Positions 39,092 to 51,821 of a stretch of DNA of 64,000 nt are shown here, in pieces. Numbering within the stretch: the stretch's first letter is position 1; every line of letters starts with the position of its first letter. A model generated the notes under the pieces. That model had not been told where the DNA came from. It made no database searches and saw only the letters and a program-made list of their open reading frames with translations. The stretch comes from Aphelocoma coerulescens (lineage: Eukaryota > Chordata > Aves > Passeriformes > Corvidae): NCBI RefSeq assembly GCF_041296385.1, contig NC_091015.1, positions 54,130,345-54,194,344 of the forward strand, written 5' to 3'. Position numbers and translations under genes: made by a program.

Positions 39092-39140
39092 CCTCATGGA
39101 AGAAATCCATCTTTTTCCAGTTCTTTTTCAAGTCGTCTTG
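39092..39140 (+). CDS. ULK4: ULK4 exon 10 of window (49-nt small exon)
   Basis: The acceptor TATGTTTTTACAG ends at 39091 and the donor GTAAGA is at 39141. With the two bases carried from exon 9 it reads S-LMEEIHLFPVLFQVVL and ends in phase 0. Human ULK4 at this point is R-LVEESKLIPLIFEVTL: 8 of 16 residues after the split codon are identical and most others conservative. Splice signals, phase and homology agree, though similarity is clearly lower than in earlier exons. It is far too small for ORF detection. Confidence 0.85.
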
Positions 39141-40183
39141 GTAAGAATAATTTTTAAATATATATATATGTATTCTAATGGATAGTTATCCTATCTCCCA
39201 AATCATGTCAAACTAGTAAGTTTTATTAGGCATGTTGATAAAGTAAGAGATGTTGGTAAAATCAAATGGAACAGTCTAGCAGAACAAAATAATCTAGTGT
39301 AAGCAGACAGTTAAGAGCTTCTCACCAACTAGTCCACCTGTGTAAGAAGTTTCTTTAAGGTAAGTATTTTTTCTTTTTTGAATGAAAAAAATCCCCTGAA
39401 AAACAGAATTAATGAGCTTGATTCCTAATTAGAACTATATATTTTCCCAGTCCATACAAAAAATGTTGAGGAAGTTGCATTTTATTTAATAGTATCAAAT
39501 ACAAATTTGATACTGTTGACAGGGTAGTCTCAAATCCCACTATTTGCTTTTATAATTTCTTTCAATATAAAGTATCAAGGATATGATATTCGATAGTCAC
39601 ATGTGGAACTTCCATCCCTAAATAGGATCTGCCACTTATAAAGGTCATGAAAACTGTTGGTTTTGTTTCTCTGAAATGTTGCAAAACAAATATGTTAATG
39701 AGAAAGAGAAATCTTTAGGCTAGTTTGGAAGCTGGGTACTGTGCTATCCATTAGCCTTCTCATTGTTAAATTCCAGTCTCTTGTTAATTTTTTTAATTTC
39801 TAAGTTCATGAAGTTGTATCAGGTAAGTGTCCTGTCTTGTAAGCATGCTCCTGATGATTTCTAAATATGCATTATAAGTAAATACACATAATTTATGCAG
39901 TGCAAGCAGATTGCATACTTGCTTTTGTGTCATTCATGAAATTCAGTCTTTTTCAGGGTAGATGAGGTTCATAAATGGGATTCTGAATCAACTTTGATAT
40001 TCCTTTCTTAAGTTTTTCAGTATTTTAATCTTCACTCTTCCTTTGCAGTGATTTATTTCACTGCCTATCATTTTGAATCTCTTTAATGCTGCATACCCAG
40101 ATGAGCCCTTTTTTATTAAAGTAATCTTGTTAGCAATGATAGATTTTTCCAGCAGCATACAGAACACTGGCTTTATGATATTT

Positions 40184-40215
<32 letters not shown>

Positions 40216-40219
40216 CACA
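40184..40219. repeat. (TG)n(TA)n microsatellite
   Basis: About 14 TA units flanked by TG and CA pairs. A minus-strand ORF runs through it as an Ile-Tyr repeat, which is an artefact. Confidence 0.9.
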
Positions 40220-40436
40220 AATCTCTTTTTGTGATAAGTATTAAGAACAAAACCATATATTTTACTGTATTTCATAAATAGTTTTGACCTAGGATGAGTA
40301 CTAATTTTAGGTAGTAATAAAAGAAGAACTCAGTAAAATACGGAAGTCAAATGTTTCATGTTAATATCCTTAAATATTTAGTTAATATTTGAAATGGCTT
40401 CAGGTGTTGGAATCTTGAAATTTAACTATATATGGA

Positions 40437-40460
40437 TGTGTATATATATATATATATATG
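40437..40460. repeat. (TA)n microsatellite
   Basis: About ten TA units preceded by TGTG. It is a second TA repeat only 220 bp from the previous one. Confidence 0.9.
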
Positions 40461-43230
40461 GTCTTTTTTGGCTCAAGGGATGCGAAATACGATGCCAGAA
40501 ACAGTAAGGAGGGTGGCAACCTGTTCCTCTGTTTTCCCTACAGGAAACTGAATTCAGCAAAAGAATTTTAGGCAGTTGGGAAAACTCAGGAGCTAGGATT
40601 AATCAGACTGGAGGGATTAATCATTAGGCTGTTTTTCTTTTGAACAGAAGGGATTGGACAGGACAGATTAACAAACTCCCTCATCACAAGTTTCTGGAAT
40701 AATTTTCACAGTCATGTAGGTGAAGGGAGTCACATACAATTTGATTCCCATTATTCTCCATAAACTAGTCTTTGTCTAGGTTTATATTTTTATCTGTTTC
40801 AAGAAACAGCACAAATAGTAATGTTGAGCTCTGTGTCATTATACCTAGACCTTTACCAGACCCTAAACTATTGAATTTGAATTATGCTTCAGAGTCAATC
40901 CTCTATTTTATACCGACAATAAATTAAAGTAGAGCTATTACTATCAAGTTCATGGTTTATTATTAGTACTTAATAATTTCTATTCCAAGGCTCAATATCC
41001 AAAGTGTATTTTCTATGTATCATTAAACATAGTTCATGTCATTTCCTGCAATGCAACTGACAGGACATGGACTCTGTTAGACTCTGAAGGGAAATACTGT
41101 GGGCTCAAAATTGAAAAGCATCTCCAGGAGCAGGAGGCTTTTTCTAGGCTGTGCTGCAGTCCAAGTGGGATTGAATGTACTAGCTATAATCTAGCTACAC
41201 AGTAGCAAGGGCACGATGGCTTTTAATATGACTGCTTTTTGCTGCTCATCAGTGTAGAGTGATACTACCTCTTATACTGCACCCTACCCAATATTGTGGT
41301 CTAAGCGGTGACACTGAGATTTGGAAATTTTTTTTATCTTCTGTCATCCCTCTGGACCAGCTAGATCTCTGAATTCAATCAAAGCATATGAAAAGTATCC
41401 TTTCATGTCACTTATGACTGCAATTTTTTTTACGTTATAGTTGCCAAGAAAAAAAAGAACTGGATCAGTGAAAAAAATCTGTTACTGTCTACCTAAAAAG
41501 TTGTTCTAAGAGAATAGCCATAATTTATCTTCACCTGAACTAGGGTTTAGTCACTGAGCTAATTAATAAGAGGCTTTAAATAGAGTTCCAGTTCCCCTGG
41601 AAACCCTCTGCACTCATTTATCTCTCAACACTTTGCTGCATTTAGGAAATGCACATTAATGGTGTGGTTTGTGAGTATGTGAAAAACCTGAATACAGTTC
41701 TTCATTACAGAGCTTCAGAGGTGAATTTCATGTTGTACCTGAATGCAAATTAATTTCATCAGTACCTTGATCCCAGATCCTGGTGCTAGTGCTTACGTAG
41801 ATTATTAGTCCTACAAAGCAATATGAAGGTATGACTGCAATATGAGTAGACATTGATCTTGCAGTAATGGCTAATGTGGTCAGTGAAAATGTAGTGATGT
41901 GTATAGAGACATATTGACAATTTAGGGGTATTTTCAGGACAAGAAGGGATTTAAAAGCAGAAGGAAAGCTGACACCATAGTGTGAAAAAATTAAAAGGTG
42001 CAAACTCCCCATGGTAGTAAGATTAAATATAATGAGACAAATTCCGTTATTATGTAAATAATGCCAAAAGTTGGGTTGATTTAATGTATAAATATGAAAT
42101 GCTGCTGTTGATGAAGAAGGGGTTGTAGCAGGAAAAGTTACTGTGGGTTATATTTAATGTTTTACTTTCTTGTTGCCTATTTCATGTTTTACTTTTCTTG
42201 CTACATCCTTAGTATTCTTTTTCTAATATGTTTTGCTATGTCAAACCTATGCCATCTGCCTGCAATATCAGCTTATGATATACAAAATATTGATTTTGAT
42301 TATTACGTTATAATGCTGGAATGAGGTTGAGGCTTTGGAAGTGTTTTATTGCCATATTTGTAAATTACGGCTATTTGTATTTTAGATTGCTACCAAGATT
42401 TTGCTGAGTAGCAAGCAATAAAGTTGATGTAAATGTTATGTTCTGTGTTGTATTACTTTTAAAAGGGTAACATCATAAATATTACCTGGTTTTCATTTAG
42501 TGTTACTTGAATGAAAAGCTGTTGCATAGAAAAGAAATCTTGTGTAGTTGATGAAATTCTATTTTTCTGCTGCTAAGTTTTAAAACTAAAGCTAATGATG
42601 CTTGTGATTAGGAGCTCAGTGCTACCCTGTTTTTAAAGCTCAGTAGTCAATTGTCTGCTTATCCTACTAAAGTCTCTGGTGTAACTTTTAGTCACACCAG
42701 CATATTATCACAGACATCAGTTTTGCTGTAAATTTTTTTTGCAAAGTTCTGTATTTTAACAGCCAGTTAAAGTCTAAAGGCATATTCTTTCAATAAAAAT
42801 TACTTTATAGTAAGATTGAATATTATTGTATTTAAAAATGATATCTTATTATTAAATATGATCAACCAATAGTAACTAGTGTCTTCATGTGTAAACTGCC
42901 CAGTTTAGTTTAAAGATTCAGTGGTTGTTTTATTTATACTATCATTCTATCCTTAACACAAGCAAGTCCACATCTTTTCTTTACATTTGTGAAATAATTA
43001 AAATTAATTTTTAAATTACGTATTTTAATTTATTTTCCTTCAAATACAGTGGAAAGCTCTTAGTATGAAAATACAAAGTATATTTCTCTTTACAGTCCTA
43101 TTAAAATATTTTTGTTTATTTTTCCTAGGTGTGTATAAGTTTGAAATTTTATACTGTCCCTGTGTAGTTTGGGATGGCTGTATTGGACATCTTAAAATAA
43201 AGAATCATATACTGCTCATGTTTTTGATAG

Positions 43231-43311
43231 ACTGCAGTCAGCCTATACTTGCATGCTCAAAAAATGCTTCAAAATCATTGTTATGGTGGCAGTCACTGAT
43301 CCTTTTAGAAG
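43231..43311 (+). other. Unassigned exon-like segment
   Basis: This 81-nt segment lies between an acceptor-like TGTTTTTGATAG and a donor-like G|GTATGC. In phase 1 it reads DCSQPILACSKNASKSLLWW followed by QSLILLE and one base. That base joins in frame to the segment beginning 43935. I do not recognise the peptide. Open length alone could be chance; the phase match to the next segment is the main support. Confidence 0.25.
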
Positions 43312-43934
43312 GTATGCTTTGCTCACTTTGTTGTAATTGCAGTTGAAAATAGAGTTCAATATTACATTTATCACTAAGGGAGAGAATATTAGCTAAGTAT
43401 AATTAAAGGAAAAATTGTAATAGTTACGTAAAAAATAGATAAAAGAAGAAACAAGCCACTCCAGTTTTCTTGTGTAACGACTTATTTTCAAGAAAGCTAA
43501 CAATTTTGTGGAAATTTTTTCTAGTAGAGGATACATAGCCATGTATAACTAGATTGCTTTGGTATAGTTAGATTGCTTTTTTTTAAAAATTAAAACTAAT
43601 TCTAACCAAAGTCCTTCAATTAAAAAAAAAAATTGTGAGAAAGAAGTTGTATAGTATCCAAGTGGAAGCAATGGTTGGATTCTGTATTTCATTTTGAATT
43701 TTAATAGGAGGAAAAAGCTATAGGAAATGGTTATGGTCAGAGATGCCACTCCTTGTGATCCAGTTAAAGCAACAAAGCCATCCCCTTAGAATTATTTAAA
43801 AAAATAATTGTTGTAAGGCCAGTCTTACCTGTGAAAATACTATAAAAATGTAGAAGAAGAAGACTGGAGAGGAAAAAAAAGAGCCTCATCATTCCTCTTT
43901 TGCTTGGTTTCTATTTTCTAGTGAGAGATTTCAG

Positions 43935-44145
43935 TCATATATCATTTGAGGGAAGAGGTAGAAGTATTTTTCTGTCTAGCAGCCACATGGATGACAAGTA
44001 TAGAGGAACATGGATTAGAGGTTATTGCAGCATTTGAAGCATTAGTTTACTTGTGTCTGTTAAAGAAAGCACCTCCTAGTCCAGTGCGGTGCACAGCTTG
44101 TTGGTTGCCTGAAAGAATGGGAAGCATGTTTCTAACTCTTCCAAG
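43935..44145 (+). other. Unassigned exon-like segment
   Basis: After an acceptor-like TTTCAG the frame is open for about 80 codons to a stop at 44174. It includes EEHGLEVIAAFEALVYLCLL and KKAPPSPVRCTACW, which look like a helical ARM-type repeat but match nothing I know. The 3' end is unclear because the possible donors (GTACTT, GTAGTC) are weak. A stop lies directly upstream in frame, so it would have to be spliced. Confidence 0.22.
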
Positions 44146-45934
44146 TACTTGTAGTCCATTCAGAATGAGTACTTGAAACAAAAGACAGACAGGAGACTCT
44201 TTCTCTTATATTCTGTAAAGAGTACGTGTTTATGGGGCGGAGTTCATCTCCTGGAGAAAATTAGGATAATACATTTGGCAAATAATAAAAGCTCTAGCAT
44301 TTAGTGTGAATGGGTCCTTGGTCTTCTATGCTGTAAATGAGCTTTGACTTGAAGTCAAAGCTTTCAGCTCTGCACTCGCATGAGAAGATTGATGCTGATT
44401 GATTGCTCTGGACATCTCACTCTAGTCTGTGGGCATACTCAATCCTTAATTTAGAATCAACCCTCTCTTAGAAAAATCAACACAGAGTTATCTGGGAATG
44501 CTTAGTCTACATGTGTTCTAAAGAACAGGAAATAGTATTTATTTTAATACCTTCATATGTGGTATTCCTGTTCCTCTCTGTATATTCAGTGCTGTTACAA
44601 AAACATCCCATGCAATGGCTCTTTTTGGTGTATTTCACCTGCTCATTACTGCTGTTAGGGAAAACCTGCATTTATAAGGTATCTGAAATTAGATTCTAAG
44701 GGGGATTTTTATGGCTTCTACAGGATGGACATTAGTTATAGTTAGAAACCTTAAATGTATCCATAATGAGCATCTCTATTTTTTTCTTTCTCTCTGAAGT
44801 GTGCATATTTCCTCAAATCTACTATATCTAATAGTGAAATTGTATGCTGTGGCAGTGTATGTAAAACTGCTGTGACAGATTAGGAATGTAATCTATGAGG
44901 ATTTCTGAAAGTGAAAATGCCAAAACCTATTTTAATGGGTAGTTTATAAAGCAAAATAATTGCTAATTTTGAAAGACATTCAATATCCAAAGATGGGTTT
45001 AGGAGAAACTAGAGAAAAATTGTTGAGCTATCTTAGAATTTATGTATTTGGAATCAGAAAAAATTACGAGATATCATTTAAAGAAGATACATGTAATGCA
45101 AGTGTAAAATTTACTGTGAGTAGAACACTTTTAACAGTGAGAATGGTTTAATCCTTTCCAAACTGACAAGTTTCTTACCAGTGCATTGAAGTCTTGTGTC
45201 AACATTCAGTAAGGTATTACATTTATTCTCTTTTTAATGAGAAATCAAATTAATAGGAGTGTTTCTATAGACCAAAGAAGACACTGTGAAATGCAATAGG
45301 GTATAGTATGTTAACTTCCAATTTTCCAGGAATAAAATATGGCTCCTCTGGTAGGAATGTTAGGATTTTTCATTAGTCTGTTAACTTGCTTGAGCACTTT
45401 CAGTTTAAGGATTAGATTCCTGAGACTTGTTACCTCTTTCGAATTTCTGACTTGAAAATAGTGTATACTAAAAAGGGATAAGCCTGCACATCAGAACGTG
45501 TACTCCTGGAAATAAACACGTCTAAGTGGAACTCTCTTGAGAATTTTTTAGCAGGAAGAAGAATCCTGCTAATAGAAAGTTTTATTTTCAGAAACAGATT
45601 TATTTCTGTGTCTATGTCTGTGATCTTTTAGTCAGGAGTTTCTGAGGAAGTGTTTGTACATATAGATGTTTGATTAGTGCTGAATTGGGTTGTTAATCTG
45701 TTGTGGTCAACTGATCTCTGCAATTATTAACACTGTACATGGAATGAATTCTTAACAGTTTTGTTTTATTCATGTGTAACTATAGTGTTCTTAATAGATG
45801 ACAACAAAACTATTAGAAGCCAAAATGCTTGGTATAAAAACTATTCCTGATTGTGATTAATATTAAGAACCCATGACATTTGTTTTCTTTTCCCAGATGT
45901 CAGGTGATATGCAGTGGTTTTGCATATGGATAAA

Positions 45935-46670
45935 GCAATCACGGAACCACAGATTGTCTGAAGTTGGAAGGGACTCATAAGGGTCATAGTGTCCAACTCC
46001 TGCTTCCTTCAGAACTACCTTAGTTATTATATGACTAAGAGTCTTGTCCAAATGCTCCTTGAAATCTGTCAGGCTTTGTGCTGCAACCACTTCCCTGGGC
46101 ATCCTGTTCCAGTGCCCAGCCACCCTCCCAGTGAGGAACCCTTTCCTAATGTCCAATCTGAACATCCCTTGATGCAGCTCCATTCCATTTCCTTGTGTCT
46201 TACTGATGGTCACCAGAGAGAGATCAGCATCTCACCTCTGCTGCCTCACTTGAGGAAGTTGTAGACTGTTATGAGGTGTCCCCTCAGCCTTATCTCCTCC
46301 AAGCTGAACAAGCTAAGTGACCTCATCTGCTCCTTGTAAGTCTTGCACTTGAGACCTTACACCATCTTGTTCACCCTTCTCCGGACACACTAATAGTTGT
46401 CCTCTTACATGTAGTGCCCATTCTCTTACAGTGTAGTGCCCAAAACTGCCTCCAGGACTCCAGATGAGGCTGCCCCAGTGCAGAGCAGAGTGGGACAATC
46501 CCCTCCCTTCCTGGCTGGCAATGCTGTGCCTGATGGCACCCAGGACACACTTGGCCCTCCTGGCTGCCAGAGTACTGCTGACTCATGTTCAACTTGCCAC
46601 TGACCAGGAGCCCCAGGTCCCTTTCCACAGCACTGCTCTCCAGCTCATTGTTCCCCAGTGACAAGGTCAA
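45935..46670 (-). mobile_element. CR1 LINE copy, 5'-truncated
   Basis: Minus-strand frames read SSAVERDLGLLVSGKLNMSQ, REGIVPLCSALGQPHLES and, after a frameshift, FRLDIRKGFLTGRVAGHWNR with MPREVVAAQSL. These are the CR1 reverse-transcriptase C-terminal blocks in order. The plus strand starts with the reverse complement of a CR1 tail (tcacggaaccacagattgtc). It is the best preserved CR1 in the window, but frames are broken, so it is not active. Weak similarity may extend to about 46830. Confidence 0.9.
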
Positions 46671-47080
46671 CAAAGGCTTCCTTTGCAGAGGCATTTTCCT
46701 GCAAACAATGGAAGAAACATTTTGCTTTTTCAATATCATTGTGCTGTATGCTAGACTTTCAGCCTGTTTGATACAACCACAGACCTTAAGAGTTTTCTGT
46801 GCTGCAGTCAGTGTGTGGCAGCAATTCATTAAGATGTCTCCACCTAACTGAGGAAACAGCTGCCAGCTTTAAACAGAGCTGGAATTATTTACTTTCCCTC
46901 TGTCACAGTGAGAAAATTGTTGTTATTAGGGGTTTGATATTCATTTTTTGAATGCTATTAATACTGATTTTTAGCCTTTCTTGTAGAGTTGCTTGAGTCA
47001 AATAATTTTGGCTGTCTTTAATTCAACTTTTTTTTTTTAAGTAGTTACATGTATATTTGTTACAAATATCAGAATTTTAG

Positions 47081-47397
47081 AACAGGTTAATGAAAAAACC
47101 TGAAAACTTGAAGTACATGATTTGTGGGATGAGGAATGGGCTTGTTGGCAGAGTAGTGAGAGAACTGAGAGAAATGCTTCCTATTCCTGCTGCTGATCCA
47201 CATTTATTCTTGACCCTGGGAAAATTCTATAAGCCCTCTTTTTCACATGTGCTTATTGTGCTTCTGTCCTTTGGGTGTCCAATGACACCTTTACTCTTAG
47301 AAAACTCAGCAGTTGGTGCTCGGCATTCTGAAACAGCCCGTTTAAGGTCGCAACTGGACTTTATTCAAGCGAAATTCTTTAACAATTTTTTCTTACG
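47081..47397 (+). other. Unassigned exon-like segment (105 codons)
   Basis: A stop-free frame runs from an acceptor-like GAATTTTAG to a strong donor CG|GTAAGG. The stop (tag) of that acceptor is itself in frame, so the ORF is bounded by the splice signals. It includes ADPHLFLTLGKFYKPSFSHV, LIVLLSFGCPMTPLLLENSA and ARLRSQLDFIQAKFF. CpG count rises toward the 3' end, unlike the surrounding intron. I do not recognise the protein. An inner acceptor-like site near 47141 would be phase-compatible with ULK4 exon 9, but the sequence does not resemble ULK4. Confidence 0.3.
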
Positions 47398-49059
47398 GTA
47401 AGGTAATACCTAAATTATAACTGTGTACCACAAGAACGTAGGGAAGATGAATTCATTAATATTTAGAAGGTATTCAGATTTTGTTACGAGAAGCACTGTA
47501 TAAATTCTAAGTAAATATGGGCAGCCTTTTTTTATTACTGTATGTCTGTGTAGATCTATCCCCAGTAGGATCACTGATAGAAAACATGTGAGAGGAAGCA
47601 GAGCCATCCTTTATATAATTTTAATAGTATAAATTGATATTCTGCATAATGAAATGGGTTTATAAAAGAAGAAGTATTGCTAAAGCATATCCTTCTATCA
47701 CTCTCTTTCTTATCTGGAAAATTACTTTGAACCAGTGCCCCTGTTAGGGGAGGGAATAAAATTATTTACTAAAGCACTTGGCACTCCACTTCTGAGAGAA
47801 AACTTGAGTCCACAGCATTTGTGACAACATTATGTTCTTGTATAGGAAGAAAATTCAGCTATTTACATCTTAAAGGAATTGCTTTCTAATGCTAGACACT
47901 AATATTTTAGTGTGTATGCTACCTAGCTAATTTTTTTTCTATTTTATATGCAGTGGTAAAGGACATAAGGAAACTCATGTATAAACAATATTCTTATGTG
48001 TTTGTTAGTACTTAATTATTTATCCTGTCCTAAAAGTTGAAAATGTACAGATAATAAATATGAATCTAAAAGACTTTTAAAGCTAGCTATAACATACTGG
48101 GTAAGAAAATCACAAACAAATAGTGAAGTGCATAGGTATCTGTACTTTGCAAAAATAGTGACCATGATTACTGCTGATACTAGAACACATTTCCAAGTTT
48201 TATGATGTTGTGACTGTTTTCCAATTCTTTGATCTCAGTCTTCATATTATATATTACTGGTCTTCAATAAGAAGGCAAACATACTGGGTTTGTGAAGGTG
48301 GGTTTCTTAATAAATGTTTCTACAGTAGTCCAGAATGGATAACTATTTTGTGTTTTATGGTATAATGTCTTAAAGTTGTCTTTTGAAAGAAAATATATTC
48401 ACAGTTTCAAAGAAAAAGCTGTTGCAAAGTATCACTGTTGTACCTTGCATGGCAGATCCATGTATTTATCTCATCATTGCTCTGACCATCCCAAGAACAT
48501 TTCATGGTGTTGCTCCAAAGTGACACAGAGCCCACTTGGGGTCTCTGGTCTTTTTGCTTCTTCTGTTGATAGGGACAAACAGGGTGCTGGAGGGATGCAT
48601 GGTGATGATGCAGTTTAAGCTCTGTTCAAAGCAATTAATGAGTAACTATAAGCCTAATATTTATCCAGTCTTATGGTATGAATTACAGAATGATCCCTTC
48701 AGGGATGACTTAAGACCCAACAAAACAGTTGTTTTAAAGGTGTCTGCACCTGCAAAGGGTAGAGCATCTGCTTGTTACTGTGTGCTGGCTCTTGGCTGTT
48801 GCTCAAAATCCAATAGCTTTGTCCTGTGTTTAGAGGATTGCCTGTTGTCCTTTGGACTTTGCTGGATGCTGGTAGTTGGCACTTCCCTTAAACCCCTCCA
48901 AATACAAATGTGATAATGGTGGTTATTCTGAAAAACTCTGAAAAGTTTTTTTTTTTTGGAAGGCTAAACTTGTTTGGAATGCATAGTTTGTTCAAATACT
49001 GTGTTCAGAGAAAAGATTAAAATTGTCAAAGATGTAATAGTGCCTACCCAGAACCTTTG

Positions 49060-49510
49060 ACATCTTGGAGCAAGCCCACCCTGATGATCAGGGGGTCTGG
49101 AGCACATGGCACACATGGAGAGGCTGAGAGAACAAGTTTCATATTACCTTTGCTGCGAAGTCTTAAGGGGATCTTTTTTCTGCCTGTAGCTGCCTCAGGG
49201 GACAGTACAGAGAAGATGAAGCCAGACTTGTTTCAGCAGTACACAGTGGAAAGACAACAGGATGAATACAAGCTGGAAGATAGGAAATTCCGGCTTAATA
49301 TAGAAAGAAACTTTTTGCTGCAGGGAGCGTGGTCAAACACTGGAATGAGAGGCAAGAGAGGTTGTAGCATCTCCATGCTTGGAGACTCTATGCAGCCCTG
49401 AGCCAAGCACCCAGCTAGACTGGAGAGCTCCAGAGGTGCCTTTAACCATATGTTATTCTGTGATTTGATTGTCCCAATCCAGTCCATCTTCCTAGAAAAC
49501 AACCAACTGA
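49060..49510 (+). mobile_element. CR1 LINE fragment, 3' end
   Basis: It contains ggggtctggagcacatggca, gagaggctgagagaacaag, agaagatgaagccagacttg, a LEDRKFRLNIERNFLL-like frame and a terminal catatgttattctgtgattt. These give CR1 plus orientation reaching close to the 3' end. The 114-codon frame at 49057-49401 is this relic. Confidence 0.8.
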
Positions 49511-51607
49511 ACTAAAAGTACCCCACAGATTATCTCCTAGCATGGTAGCTGCCATATGCTGAGCCCTATCTGTAGTTAGATACATTAACTCCTCTAGACT
49601 AGGATCCAAGTCAGTAGTCTTTCAGGTGAGTTTGGGTTTCTGAGCTCCTCATCTTTTTCAGCTTCCTAATAATTTGTATGCTTTGACCTTTATGCAAGCA
49701 AAGTAGATGGACTGAAGTGGCAATGCTTATTCAACTGGCTTGGCTCCACTCCCATTTCTTCTTTATCGGATCCATCTACATTTTATACTGCATGAGGGTG
49801 GTGTTTTATGAACCGAATCCAAGGCAGACTGTAGGTCAGGGTTGAATGGATGGATGTATAAAGTCACTGAGTGTTTCTGCCAACTTTTTTTGTCTCTCAA
49901 TACACTTGGACATTTATGCAAGGTTACCAGAAATAGGAGTCTTGTGATTTTTTAACAGTGTTCTAAACAGATGTTTTTAAAATTTTGTGATTGGGTAGTT
50001 TGAATATTATTGTGGAGAATTTTTCCTAATGATTATGTTTTTACTTACAAATAGTGCAGCTCTGACCTTTAAGGGAACATACTAACTTCAGCTTTCCATA
50101 TGACAGATAAAGCGGATGCTATTAGATTTTATTTCTTGGAAAACAAGTTTACTTAAATGTTAACTAATACCTTTCTCTTTAACTCTAGGACTTTAGGAGA
50201 GTTAAGATTTGTAGAGTATTTGAAATATGTAGCAAGAAGACTTTCATAGTAGGTAGGTCATATGTATATGTTAAAAAAAATCATGTTATCATATGTAAAA
50301 AAAAACCCCAAACTTCTAAAAATATGGAAAAGACATGAATTTTGGCCCTGATAGGGAAATAATTTTTCTTTTATTTGTCACTTTATATTGATAGAAAACA
50401 TTAATAAAAATACTTCAGTACTTCATTTTATAGTACTTTGTTCTGTCTAACCTTTTCTATCAGGAATGATTGTGTTTCTGTTCCTCCAGTTCAGCCTGAA
50501 GGAAGAGTTTATAATCTTTTTCCATGCTCACTGAACATTTTATCAGGAATTTCATTTTAGATGACAGATCCGTCTGTCAGTCTTGGGAACTTATGGCAGA
50601 AGGGTACTGACTTTATGTTCCTTAATGATGGATTTCACCAGCAGCAGGAGAGAGAGGGACTGACCATCACCACAGACAGCCCTAAGGCTTGGATAGAAAC
50701 AATATTGGTGCTCATGTTTTCTCCCTCTCACTTTTTCTGCAAACACAGTCTCCTAAGAACTTACAAAGCTCACAGTGCAGAGGTTCTGAATCAAAGTTTT
50801 CCCCCTCTTAAACAGTATTTGCTTGGGTTGGTTTTGGTTTGGTTTTTTTTTTTTTTTATAGTCATAAAACTGTTTAGCATTCACATACTCTTTCATCACA
50901 CTTGATTTGCGCCTTTTTTGAAAGAAGTTTTGTGCATAACCTTCAGGATCTTGTGATTATTCATGTAATTAAAATCTTCTCAAGTTTTTTTGACACCTAA
51001 TACTACTCACTTTCAGTTTAATTTGCACCCCTTTTCAAAGCAGATATGAAACCTGTATGTGTTCTGAAGTATTGCAGAATGTGAGACTGCTATCTATGGT
51101 TGCAACTCTACATATGCAGTGATGCAAGATGTGTTTCCATTATCACTCAGGAGTGAGGTATCACAGTTAGATAAACAGTCTAAGAAAAACATCTGTTTAA
51201 TCCTTTGTCCTGGTCTGGAAAATACACTGAATGTTACACATTGTAAGAGGAAATACTGCAATGGTAGGCAGAAAAACATTGTGCATGTTACTCAATGTGT
51301 GGATTCTGGGTTCCCCATCTCAAAATGTTTACAGTAGAACTGCAGATAGTGTAAAGAGAAGAGACAGAGATGGTCAAAGGTCTGGAATGGCCCCTGTGAA
51401 AGAGATTTATTCTTCTGTATGCTTTAATTTGGAAGGTAGTGGTTGAGGGGCAAGTGTGATCTTTGTATATACATAGCATAGTCAGGTGAGTAGGGAACAG
51501 TATTGCTGCTCACTGTCTCTACTCACACAATATCTGTATTATAAGAACTAAAGAAAACTTGCAGTTGGGATCTGAAAAATTGACAAAAGGTGTACTCTTT
51601 CCTGTAG

Positions 51608-51821
51608 GGTTGTGTTCAGCTCTCAGCTCTGCTCCATGGTGTCCTCAGTTTACTTGAATTAAAAAATAGACTGGACAAATTAATGCAAGAAAATCCATTG
51701 AGAGCTATTACATTAAAAACATCTTCTGGCTCAAAGTCCTTGGGCTGTGAATTCCTGGAGGCTGAGGAAAGTGTTCAGTATACCTGTCTTGTAGGGCGTC
51801 TTCTGTTGTCGAGTGTTTTAG
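51608..51821 (+). other. Unassigned exon-like segment (214 nt)
   Basis: It is bounded by a good acceptor (TCTTTCCTGTAG) and a consensus donor (TTTTAG|GTATGT). The phase-0 frame, preceded directly by a stop, reads GCVQLSALLHGVLSLLELKN, RLDKLMQENPLRAITLK and then a polar stretch to SVQYTCLVGRLLLSSVL, ending in phase 1. It looks like amphipathic helices of a HEAT/ARM protein. Its start phase equals the end phase of ULK4 exon 10, and its end phase fits the segment at 59219. It does not match remembered human ULK4. It lacks an ATG near its start, so an ORF scan misses it. Confidence 0.35.

Larger units (their letters stand above)
1688..39140 (+). other. ULK4: ULK4 gene, internal portion (ten exons)
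   Basis: Ten plus-strand exons splice to 927 nt (309 codons) with no stop; all introns are GT-AG and phases agree at every junction. The joined product matches the HEAT/ARM-repeat half of vertebrate ULK4 in order and without gaps, from memory about residues 730-1040 of the 1275-residue human protein. ULK4 is a pseudokinase related to STK36/Fused; published work links it to cilia and neuronal development, with the repeat half acting as a protein-binding scaffold. The kinase domain and the C-terminal ~235 residues are not recognised here. Intron sizes range from 86 bp to almost 10 kb. Identity rests on remembered family sequence rather than a search. Confidence 0.93.

Noticed and set aside
39988..40275. 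95-codon minus-strand ORF with an Ile-Tyr repeat
   Set aside because: It is the translation of a TA microsatellite and its flanks.
46371..46829. 152-codon minus-strand ORF, the longest in the window
   Set aside because: Its protein is a CR1 reverse-transcriptase relic (SSAVERDLG, REGIVPLCSALG) with frameshifts, not a host gene.
48536..48913. 125-codon plus-strand ORF
   Set aside because: Overlaps another frame at 48376-48618. No domain or splice support is seen.
50465..50507. Short segment (NDCVSVPPVQPEGR) that could link 47397 to 51608 in phase
   Set aside because: The acceptor is fair but the only donor is GTTTAT, which is too weak to list as an exon.
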